From Heliocidaris tuberculata (Eukaryota > Echinodermata > Echinoidea > Camarodonta > Echinometridae), in contig CM046850.1 in the NCBI GenBank assembly GCA_025618425.1, forward strand, positions 3,941,986 through 4,005,985: DNA of 64,000 bases, read 5' to 3'. This document shows positions 1-10,700 of this stretch, piece after piece (the first letter of the stretch is position 1; each line of letters begins with the position of its first letter). The notes under the pieces were generated by a model. It had not been told where the DNA came from and searched no databases. It saw nothing but the letters and a program-made list of their open reading frames with translations. A program made the translations under genes and the position numbers.

Positions 1-299
1 CTTATAAAACTCAGGCGATTCCTGTCTGGGCTAAAGGTTTGCAATTATGATTACAGCATTAGCTGGAACAGTGATTTTTTTTTTCAATCCTGGGCAAAGT
101 TAATCAATGCCTTTAAAGCTTATTCTCCTTTTTAAGATTCCTGGCATCAAACGCAATATGGTCATGCAAGAAAAAATGGACACAATGTGTGCAGAAATTT
201 TTGTTCTCTCTACTCATGTATATGGTTATTTTTTACGACTTTGAATCAAAGTTACTGAGCCAAACCACAAAATGTGGTCAATTGTCTCGAAAGGGTTAA
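1..299 (-). mobile_element. TTAACCCTTT-type MITE, partial copy
   Basis: Non-coding. Read on the minus strand this begins TTAACCCTTTCGAGAC and continues with the same sequence seen at 11218-11628, 19871-20376, 53007-53423 and 62703-63126, including the GTTTGGCTCA and TGATTCAAAG stretches. The window edge cuts it. The TTAA terminus followed by CCC is typical of piggyBac-type elements, so it is probably a non-autonomous piggyBac-like MITE. It lies downstream of the last visible IFT81 exon, presumably in an IFT81 intron. Confidence 0.7.
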
Positions 300-888
300 A
301 GGAAACCAAAACCCAAGGAGAGAATCAATGTTATTGGAAAGTGAAAATTCAGAGAAGCACTTTACAAAAAATTTCATTAAAATTGGTTAAAAAATGAGAG
401 AGTTGTGGAAGTTTGAAAAGTCTTGTTTTACTTTCTATGGGGATCCTCAAATTGGCAAAATTGCTTCAAAATGGCTGATTTTGTGAACAACTCTCCATTT
501 GTTTTGTACACAGATTTTCAGATTTTCCCCATTATCTCTCAGGGTGCTCCTTGTCTCCTCCTGAACTCGACATATGTGGTGTAAAATATATTTTCCCATT
601 ATATATGTTGAGCTCAGAAGGAGATTAACTGCACCTTGAAAGATAATGGGGAAAATCTGAAAATCTGTGTACAAAACAAATGGAGAGTTGTTCACAAAAT
701 CAGCCATTTTGAAGCAATTTTGCCAATTTGAGGATCCCCATAGAAAGTACATGTAAAACGAGTCTTTTCAAACTTCCATAACTCTCTCATTTTTAAACCA
801 ATTTTAATGAAACTTTTTGTAAAGTGCTTCTCTGAATTCTCACTTTTCAATAACATTGATTCTCTCCTTGGGTTTTGGTTTCCTTTAA
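296..888. mobile_element. TTAA-flanked foldback element (about 590 bp palindrome)
   Basis: Two arms of almost 300 bp are inverted copies of each other: the left begins TTAAAGGAAACCAAAACCC and the right ends GGGTTTTGGTTTCCTTTAA. The terminal TTAA and AGG-type ends indicate a non-autonomous DNA transposon. Two open frames over it (447-752 and 692-895, minus) only read through the arms and are not genes. It shares its left TTAA with the MITE at 1-299. A related but different foldback is at 61340-61925. Confidence 0.75.
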
Positions 889-1197
889 TATGCATCTCAA
901 TGAAAAACCCCGCTCCAGGGAAACAGCAAAAGCAGACTTTATAGACAGGTGGTCTCTCTACACATGTCGATGCTAAAGAAGATTTGACAGTTCATAAATG
1001 CAGTGAACAATTCCATTTATCATGGTTTAGAGTTCTCAGCAGAGCAAGAAACCTCATGCACCTGCATACATGTACATAATTATACTACATGTATTCAGTT
1101 CACAGATCTCTACTGTCCCTTTTCCTTGGGGTTACAAATATTCAAAAACATCAGTTTCATTGATATTGTTTTTCAAAACTCTCTGAGATGTCCTTAC

Positions 1198-4100
1198 CAT
1201 CAGCCGATACTCCAACTGTAGACTGCTTCAAGTCTTTGAGCTGCTGCTTCATACGCTGTAGTCTCTGCTCAGCATGGTGCAGCTAGAAAATAAAGAATAT
1301 AAAGAGATCATTAAGACAAATATACTATTAACTCTTTCACATACCGCATGGAAGGTATCCCTACACCATGCTGTATTTGTTTGTGGTAGTTTTCGAAAGG
1401 CCTCTAGATTCTTTCACAATTTCGATTTCAGAATAAAAGTACAATATACAGGTGATAAAATGGCTATGATGTACCAAATAAAGACAAGAAGTGGGCTTAC
1501 TCAAAGAAAAGGTGTACACAAAGCTTGTATACACAATGAATCAATAGGTCACCTACTGCTTTGTGCTGATCAGCACTCACGGCACGCCAGGGAATGTGCC
1601 AATCGGCACTTACAGCAAATAAAAGGTTAAGGGTTGTACAGTTATTTCTAGTGATCAAGGCCCCATCTTTCAAAGAGTTTCAAATGATCTCAATCAATCC
1701 TAAGTCCTTAAATCAATCTCAAAATTGCATTGACCAATTTCTTATGCTAACAAATGTGAGTTGTGACCAATCTGGATCGATCGATCACAACACTTCATAA
1801 AACAGGATAAAATACCCTTTCATGAATTTTATGGAGTAACTTAACATACACAATAACAACAGTTGAAAGGCTCTATTTGGAAAGGTCAAAGTTGATGAGT
1901 GTATTACAAAAATACCTGGTTCTTCTGTTCTTGCCTCTGCTGTGCCAAGGAAGCTTCTCTTTCTTGCTCTTTCCTGAAATTCCTTGCAATAGACATCATG
2001 TGTTCATAGTTGGGTACTGTCTCCACCTGTGAAATCACAATGGTCATTGTTGCATCAGTCTTCGACATGAAATATTCTTGCAATCATAGTTAACGTTATC
2101 ATGAGCTGACTAAATGGATGCCATGTTCAACTTCATACAAAGAAGTTTTAAAAAAATCACAGGACACAGACTATTTAACAGGCTTTATGATTCATAATTC
2201 CAAAAATACAACCTTTACTACTTCCTGGTTAGTTGTGTTTCAACTCTGGAAGCACTGGTCAACCATGTAATATGAGTGAGAGAACTAAATTAATGAATTC
2301 AATGAATTATCTCGTACTTCCTGAAATTAAACATACAAGGAAACTTACAAACCAAATAAATAGTCAAAATGCAACTTTCCCATTTCAAAATGTATAACTT
2401 CAGCCAATCTTGTTTGGTCTGCCCCTGCTACTAAAATTATGACAGGGACACAGGCATTATCACAAGTCGTTGTTTTCGATCATGGATTGCCCGCTCATTT
2501 TCGCATGTTGTCCAAACCCTACAGCAATTTGCAAAATTCATGAAAGTATTACAGCTTATAATTACAGCTTATTTGACCTCTGACCTTTTTCTTGAGTCTC
2601 TCAATCCTCTTTGTAAGTTGATCTTTCTCATCTTCCATCTGTGAGATGTCCTTCTTGATCTCGGTCGTCGAGAATCCCGACGTCTTCAGAGATTCTGATG
2701 TCCGGTGTAGCTCCATGAATGCATCCACCAGTGCTTCGTACTAGAAATATAACAGTATAATTGTGATTTGAAGTGAAATGCGAAGAATGTCAGTGACCTA
2801 ATATCCTGGCAACATTCTCTCCACTTTCTTCCAATATGCATTCAGTTCTTGAGAGTGGAATGGAGGGATTCTGAACATAAAGTGACATTATCCATTATTT
2901 GCGAATGTATTTTCCATACGGCAAAATTACTTATGAATAGGAATTTGTGATGATATAACTAAAATACATCATTCATTCTAGTAACTATCATAAAAAATAT
3001 CAATGCACATCTAGAAGCAAATAGAGAAGCACAAATACATTAGTACTCATTCACTGAAACCTGATTATTGAGCATTTTTACAATTTAACAATTTTTTACA
3101 ATTCAAAAGCATATTTGCTCCTGGGTTCCCTTACATATGAAGTAATTAATTCCTGCTTAATATTGGCAGTTGGTAAGGCACAGTTCAAGCTACATGTATG
3201 ACACAATTTGTATTTCTTGTTGATGAAAGTATAGCGATACAATGGAACCTGAAGTGGACAATGAACTAGTAACCGTTGATCCCCCACCTATGCTCTGACA
3301 ACCTCCTCAAGAAGGACCCATTCCTACCTGTGTGTATGTATCCATAACAGCATCCTCTTGCAAGATCTCTCCAGGTACCTCAATCTTCACCAAGAACCTG
3401 GCTAGATATGCCCTCTTCTTTAACTCTGGCATCTTCTGGAACAGCCATTCTAAGATTGAGTAAACCACTGGTTTGTTGCCTGCGACTAAGCCTTGCCGAA
3501 AGGTAGCCCTGTAAAGAAAATACAATCAACTGAGAATATTCATTCAATAAAATCGCTGATTGAATTCATCAGTGAGATTAGTCATGAAAATCTAAAGAAT
3601 GCCTTTCTGCACTAAGAAAGTTACATTCAGTGTAATCTCTAGCATCTTCTGGAACAGCCTTTCTAAGATGGAGTAAACCACAGGCTTGTTGACTGCGACT
3701 AAGCCTTGCCAAAGGTAGCCCTGTAAAGAAAATACTATCAATTCAGAATATACATTCAATAAAATCACTCACTGAATTCATCAGTGAGATAAGTAACGAA
3801 AATCTAAAAGATGCCTCTGTGTACTAAATAGTTGAAATAATCTCAGGTATCTTCTGAAAAAGCCATTCTAAGATAGAATAAACCACATGATTGTTTCCTG
3901 CGGAGAAGCCTTGCAGAAAGGTAGCCCTGTTCAGGAATTACTTTCAATTCACAATGTTAATTATATAAAATCATTCATTGAGTGAATCAATGAGATAAGT
4001 AATAATAATGAAAGGATTTCCATGAAGATAAAAGCAAAGAGTTTCTGATATCACTTTTCACTAATCAAGATAGATATCTGAATCTCAATCTCAATTTGAC

Positions 4101-5362
4101 CCATCTCCACAGTCAAATAAGATTTCTTCTTTACTTATTAAGAAATTTATTATTCACAATACTGAAGGAGGAGTTATTTTTTCTCCGTACATATACAGCT
4201 TCACCTCCAGGTAAAGGCCTGTGTCATTAGTCTTGCAACCACAATAATTAAATCAGATTAAAATAATAGCAGGAAAAAGGCATTGTGTCTATGTTACTAG
4301 GACATATTTCATAGCCATTAAAACAAATCTACTAACAGGATGAATTAGATACTTACGGCTCAACTGTAGGCTTGTATTTCAAGACCTTCAGCTCAGCTAA
4401 CATTCTCATGGCTGTAGCATCAGGCGTTTCCTCCCTGATGTCAAGCTTATGCTGAAGTGGAAAACATGAAGAAGATAAAAAATATCATAATAGAAAGACT
4501 AAACTGAAAATTATCTGTGTGACCTGGGTAATGAGAATGAGCAAAATGGAACATTGAACATAACTAAGGTAGGGTCTGTGTCAAGGAGGGCATCCAGGGC
4601 CCTGTTTTCATAAAACTTTTTATCAATAACAAATTACAGTAATTGTTATAAGCTACTGAAATCCTTGAACCTGATTGGCTGAGAGTGAATTTGTGTCATA
4701 GAAATGAGGTTGTTATTGATAACAAGTTTTATGAAACGGGGCCCTGATGTGTATTTTCTACTAAAAAGAAATGTATTGTTTTTGTGGAAACTTCCATAAT
4801 ATTGTTACCTTTCTTGTTTCAACATGCAAAAGGATTTAAATTGGGATTCATAATCAAGGATACACATTTCACTGTCATCCTGTAACACTTCTGAATCATA
4901 CATCCAGGAGTGTACATGGGTACATCATTTTTTTTATCCTTCTATCCTTTTATTTAGCAATTAAATCATAGCTCTGTCTGAGCACAGTTTATGCTGGTAA
5001 CCGGAGCTTCGATATTGTTTCCCTTCAATTATTGATGAATAATGTGAAGCAATATATTGTAACCAAATTAATAGAATCATGTATGTGTCGGGTATGCATT
5101 ACTGCCTCTGCCTCTTAACAGAGACTGTTTTAAAGTTATTTTATTTCATGAGTTTAAGGGCAAGTCACCCTCAGTTCCAGTATTTTCACCAGTCAAAATA
5201 CAAACAAGCATGTTTTACCCCTGGGTTGATTTCAGCTAAGACATCATTGAGAACCTGTAGCAGCTGAAGGGGTTCTAAGGCATCAAAGCTGATTAGGTTA
5301 TAGTTCCTTCTGAAGGGATCTTTGTTGAGTTGCTCCACCACATACTTCAGTTGGGTACTCAT
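1198..5362 (-). CDS. IFT81: Intraflagellar transport protein 81, N-terminal part (six coding exons, 3' end outside window)
   Basis: IFT81 is a core subunit of the IFT-B complex that carries cargo along cilia. With IFT74 it binds tubulin through an N-terminal calponin-homology domain and then forms a long coiled coil. Coding exons on the minus strand, in order, are 5362-5219, 4451-4357, 3508-3328, 2740-2585, 2026-1916 and 1282-1198. All have GT/AG borders and compatible phases, and together encode 257 residues plus one base. Diagnostic segments include [75 protein letters not shown] and [20 protein letters not shown]. These align colinearly with vertebrate IFT81 (about 676 residues), so more than half the protein lies beyond the left edge. 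The ATG at 5362 gives [16 protein letters not shown], matching the family start; the in-frame ATG further upstream lies before a likely 5'-UTR acceptor. The third exon has two degraded partial copies upstream (3640-3926). Confidence 0.95.
3425..4050 (-). repeat. Tandem triplication covering the 5' half of IFT81 exon 3 and preceding intron
   Basis: Units of about 210-220 bp repeat here. The leftmost unit contains the 5' part of the real exon (start 3508). The next two carry diverged copies beginning right after an AG at 3720 and 3926. Each copy keeps the acceptor and the GGCTACCTTT start. The 3720 copy has lost one base (CCTTTGG instead of CCTTTCGG) and so is frameshifted. The 3926 copy stays open for about 27 codons ([20 protein letters not shown]) but has no donor matching the real exon end. 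These are probably pseudo-exons; use of the 3926 acceptor is possible but unproven. Confidence 0.8.
4597..4744. mobile_element. Short GGGCCCTGTTTTCATAAAAC foldback MITE
   Basis: The ends are inverted copies (GGGCCCTGTTTTCATAAAAC and GTTTTATGAAACGGGGCCC), enclosing TTATCAATAAC / GTTATTGATAA. The same family occurs at 43510-43656, about 46521-46957 and 50991-51150. It lies in IFT81 intron 1 of the coding region and has no coding content. Confidence 0.7.
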
Positions 5363-5424
5363 CTTGAATTCCAAAGTTATCTTTGTACCAAGAGTAACAT
5401 CAGTTGGAATATTCACATGCTCTC
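5363..5424 (-). other. IFT81: IFT81 5' UTR segment with upstream acceptor
   Basis: Upstream of the ATG the minus strand reads through a non-coding stretch to a polypyrimidine tract and AG (TTCTTCCCAACAG) ending at 5425. This suggests the first transcribed exon is separate and lies further right, between here and about 7.6 kb. It was not located. Confidence 0.5.
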
Positions 5425-7787
5425 CTGTTGGGAAGAACATATAATTTGCTATAAAACATAAATCAATCAGTTTCATCAGTAAAAAGTATCTGAAAAATTA
5501 CACAGAAGTCTCTTCCCTACTCATTATTTTCTATATATTGAGGTCCTCCTAATTTTCTACATCTAAGCTGGAAAGAAACGTAAACCATTACTCCTCCAAA
5601 TTTTTTGTATGATGTAGAAAAAAATGCTGACATATAAATTGACCAAATTTCATCTCCACCCTACATGACACTCAAGATAAAATTCAAGGTTAAAGCTGTC
5701 AGGGCCCTCTTGCATAAAAAGTTGCGATTCAACGCAACTCAAAAAATTAAACGCAAGTCCCAAATACACGATCCTGATTGGTTGAAAATCGAGTTGCGTT
5801 TATGGAGCCAGATTTAGATAGCTTGTGTAATTACCTTTCAAAATATGTTAATATCAACAACACTGACCTAGGAGTTACAGATACATACATGTATGATCAT
5901 TTCAAAATTGAAAAAAAGTGTCCATTTTTGGCAGACATGCCTGTGGAATGCATATAGCGCAAAAACCTTTTGGTCGATGGGGCTAAAACTTACAATTTTA
6001 GCTTTTGAAGAGTTGATTACCCCATATACCAAATTTGGGCCAATTTGAAGGGGGTAGGGTAATGGATTGGGGGGGGGGGGGAACCCAAATCTACACACTT
6101 TGTTTCCAGCCCCTAAAAAGTAATTTTATGCAGTGGTTAAAGCGAATTTCTCTTACATATATCTGTTCTACATATTCTGAAGTTAAATTGCTGAGAAAAT
6201 TACAATGGACGAATGTCAATAACTTTCATTTATAAGTCCATATCGATGCTCGTGTCAAATTTTGTTCGCCAAAGAGAAAGTATTCTAAAGCTACAAATGT
6301 AACACACACACATAATAAATAAATGTAAATACTGATTATGAACCCGACTGATTTGAATTTCACCCCATATTTTTAAAACGGTGTTAATATCACAAAAATA
6401 AAGGGAAGTTACTCATTCTTTTTGGCAAATGTGTAAATATTCTCGTTGCTCAGTCACACCATAAGTTTGGAGCATTGAACGCGTCGCATTGCACGTATTT
6501 GCGGGGTGCGTAGCTTTAGGACCCCTCACCATAACCAATTGGGTGATTTTCCTGAACTATCTTATTTCTCATTTTCTTCATCTTCGATGTATTCTTCATG
6601 TTCTCAATTTTCTTCAGTTTTCTGCTTCTTCCTAATTCTTCCTCCTCTTGAATCTCTGCCTCCTTTTCATTTATCTTCTACCTAGCACTGCCATCTTCCT
6701 ACTTCATAATTTCTCACTCATTTACTTTTCAGTCTGCATCCTCACTTATTTTCTTCACCTTTTTCACTTCTGAGCAATGTCTCTTTATTTTGTTTGCCTC
6801 TCCTTCCTTTCTCACACCAGTTTCTTCTTCCTGTCCTTAATTTTTTTTTTATTACTTTAGATCAAATTTCTCTTCTTTTACAATCTACATTCTGCTCTCT
6901 GCATACTCCTCGTCCTTCTCTCTGCTTTTTCCAAGACATGTCCATCATCATCTCTTTTCTTCCTTTCCTAGCATGCCCACTCACACTTATGCGAGGTTAT
7001 TGGTGATAGCATGTCTAGGACTAGGGTTTTTCTTTTTCTTTTTCGTTTTCTTCTTCCTCTTTCCTTCTCTCTTATTCTTCTTCATCTTCTTCATTAACAC
7101 AACATATATTACATACAATGGCAAATCAAATATGAAAATTAAGGACATTTAGAGTTAAGTGTAGTTTATTTTTTAATGAAAAAAAAAAGAGATCAAAAAG
7201 TTGATGATAACAATGTTCTTGTTAAAAATTAAATCATGTCAATGAATGGGACTGAGTCTGAGAAAGAGTAACCCGTTAAAAATCAAGTCTACCTCCTAAA
7301 ATCACATGATTTTCAAAACAAAATAAGTCCTAAAAATTGAAAAACACTTGTCTCATGTCAAAACAATTCATTTTTGAATACTCACTCTTCAATTTGTTGA
7401 GATATCAGCCAAATCCGGCCGCCTCTTCCCTCACTGTTGTGAACCAAAAAGCGTCAGGAAAGTATTTCGTCGCTCAGTGACGTAGAGGCTCATGGGATAC
7501 CTTGAAAACCAGTGATTTTTCATTCTCCTAGGCGGCCTTCATGTGGCAAAGGAAGGCGACGTGTCCTTAGTTCAGTGTAATTACCCGTATGCATTTCTCG
7601 CGCTCGGCTATGCTAGCTCGTGCAGCATTGTGCACTGTATGTACACAGTGCATGCAGTGGCCATATGTTTTCACATATATAGGCTACATTGATTGAACTT
7701 TGAAGGAGTTCCAGACCAAACTAGTGAACAAATTACTCATTTATTCCGAAAAGTATATAGTCTAAGGGCCACGCAAGTACGGGTAGT
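5425..7787. promoter_or_regulatory. Divergent IFT81/SPCS2 intergenic region
   Basis: The head-to-head genes IFT81 (minus) and SPCS2 (plus) are separated by about 2.3 kb. It contains a GGGCCCT-like repeat fragment at 5700-5810, a G run at 6070, a T/C-rich stretch at 6540-7090 and, at 7475-7490, a CRE-like AGTGACGTAG near the SPCS2 start. No RFX X-box that would mark a ciliary promoter was found by eye. Open frames here (5868-6098, 6035-6235, 6794-7006) are short and compositionally biased, and were not accepted. Core promoters are inferred from gene geometry only. Confidence 0.4.
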
Positions 7788-10700
7788 ATGTCAAGCGAAC
7801 GTGGAGATAATGTGGTAAGAATTTTGAAATGAATGAACTGACTAGATCTAAATGATGAAGAAAGACAAGTGAGAAAAAATATGAATGATTTGAGTAGCTA
7901 ATCAGAGTAACGTCAGATTTGAACATTAGATTCGAACAGATGATGATGATGATAGGGTATGTTTGATGGTTTATTTTACCTGACTGCTAAGAAAGCATGT
8001 GTATGCTTGTAAGTAAGCAACCAACGGCTTTATAAGCCCTCTGCGAACTCCGGGGGAGATTGAAAAAATGTGTGATCATGTAACTCCAGGGAGCTCGAAC
8101 GCGTAGCCCTGCACACGAACGCGTTCGAGCTCCCTGGAATTAGTGATCATGGTGATGCAAACTGAGTGAAGCCGATGGGATAAGGCTATATTGTCAGGAT
8201 TGCGGTCTAGGGAACCACTCGTTCGTTTGCACGCTTGCACATGTGGTTCAGAATTTAGGAAACCACTCATTCGTTTGCATGCATGCACTTGGCTTGCGTG
8301 CAGAGACAGCTAGTCTTTGGAAGGGGAATGAAGATACCATACGATGCGTGTGATGCAGTGAAGTGCTTCTGAGTTCTGTGCCTGTGTGGAGTGAATGGTG
8401 GTTTCCTATAGCTATGCCGAAGATGCCGAAGATGCCGAAGATGATAAGTCGTTATTCACTGTTGAATCTTCCATCAAACAAACCAAATGATGAATAAGAG
8501 TTCACGAGCTTGGCACATTCCCATGAGTGAACTTGGGAGCTCTAGCTGTCAACTCTCATGACTCTGCCACTGTCTGCAGAGCTCTCAAAGATAGCGTTAC
8601 ATTCCATAGCTGAGCCTGTCAAGGTCCTAGCTCTCACATGATAGACAAAACTCCTTCAAAAACAGACCAACAGCTACTTGAAAAAATTACCATGATCTGT
8701 ATGGTGGTGTGACGATATACATGTATTTCGTTGGTGATCTAAGTTCGTGCGCAGGGCAATATCTCAAAAACTACAAAATATTTTGAAAATCACCATTTCA
8801 GAGCTGCCAAGTCTCCCTGATTGTCAGGGAGACTCCCTGAAAATGAGCTGATTTTAGAGTGAAAAACGCCAGATTTTCAACATTCTCCCTGATTCATACA
8901 TTGATTTCTTCCATTGCATTGTGTGTAATAGAGAAAGATCTTCCTGATTTCTCTGTAAATTCTTCCGGAAAGGTGGATATTTAAGTTGGCAGCTCTGCCA
9001 TTTGATAAAGGAAGCAAAAATTACCTAGGTACAATATTTTCTTTTAATTTGGGTGAGAAACTATGAAGATATTGACAAAAGATTGGCAAAGTTTGCTACT
9101 TTTTGCATCATAAAAGTTACCGACAAGGGTCTTGAAATCCTCATTTTGAGAGAAGATGTCATAAAACTTGTAATCAAAACATGACACCAAATGATTGTAT
9201 GCCATTTTGTCTTGCAATTGATGCAATTATCTTACATTTCATGGATCGCTACAGTGGATAACTTAGATGTAAAACTCAAGTGCGCGAACTTAGGTCTCAT
9301 GGTTATTATGCCTTTTTATCAGTTCCAGTGCATTGCAATCTGACACTTTATTTTGAGATTGTGATATCTCCATAATTCTTTGTCAATTAATTTTCTTGTT
9401 GGAACCACTTTTAGTCCAGAATTTTGCTTTCCCTTTGGTATGAATCTCTCAATGAATTATTGTAGCATATGAGGAACCATGGATCGAATATCACATTCTT
9501 AAAAAAATTTAAAATGTGATAAAAAAAGGTTCACCCCATCATATATGACCCTGAAGGGAATTAACAAATGCATTGAATCCAATCTTCACAATTTCACAGT
9601 TCAAAGATTGCAGTTCTCCAGCAAAAGAAGTCAACAAAGAAGAAGAAAGGACTACCATACGATCGATGAACAGGCTCCGTCCTACTGGCATTAATGGATT
9701 AAATTAAACTTAGTAAAGTAAAGGAAGTATAGTTTTATCAGACAGAATGACCTTAGTGGTTGCTTGAATGTGATTGTCTAATTTGATTCCATTAATTTAC
9801 TTTTTATTTTCCTTATCAGGGTGAAGAGGAGCCTTGTAAGGTGGATAAATGGAATGGCACGGCTGTGAAGAATGCCTTGGATGATGACATCAGGAGGGTA
9901 AGAACAAATATTCATTTAATTTACAGTCGGACAGTTGGTGGTGACTATACTAACTGCATAAATCATTTAAATGTTTGATAACTCCCTACAGATTTTCATG
10001 AAGCACTTTGATTATGAAGAGAACCGCTCCCTGACTAATAATAGTCGTATCTTGTGTAGCCATCAATTGTAAAAATTTATCCAATTTAAGTTTCCTTTTA
10101 ATAAATGACTGTTTGCCCACATATACAATTTTATATTTATACTTCATCTCTCATTTTTTTCATTTCCTCCAACAGATTTTCACCAAGCATTTTGGTTATG
10201 AAGAGAACCACTCCTTGATAGATAATCGCCTTGTGTTGTGCAGCGTAGCCTGTATGTTTGCCATCGTAGCCCTTATCTACGACTATCTAAGACCATTCCC
10301 AGAATCACGATCAGTCTTAGCCATCTGTGTTCTAGCATATCCTTTTTAAAGTGCTCCTCTCTCGAAAGAGAGCTTTGGGATTTTAATATTTTTTTGTATT
10401 TTTTGGTGATTTGCACTTGTGATCATTGTAATACTGGTTTTAAACTGGAAAAAGTGTGAAGGGGAAAAGTAGAAGTAATTAAAATATATTGCCAGCTGGA
10501 ATCAAACCTTTTATTTTTTTTGTAATAGAATGTTGTATGTTTATTTAATTATAATATATGCAATTTTTTATAATTGCTGTTATTAAGACAAAAGTTCTAG
10601 TGATACTGATCTTTTAAAAAAAGAAAAATTGTTTTAGGGGAGATTAGAATAGAAGTATTACAATGCTGATTTCAAGATATCTGTTGTAGTTCTTAAAGTA

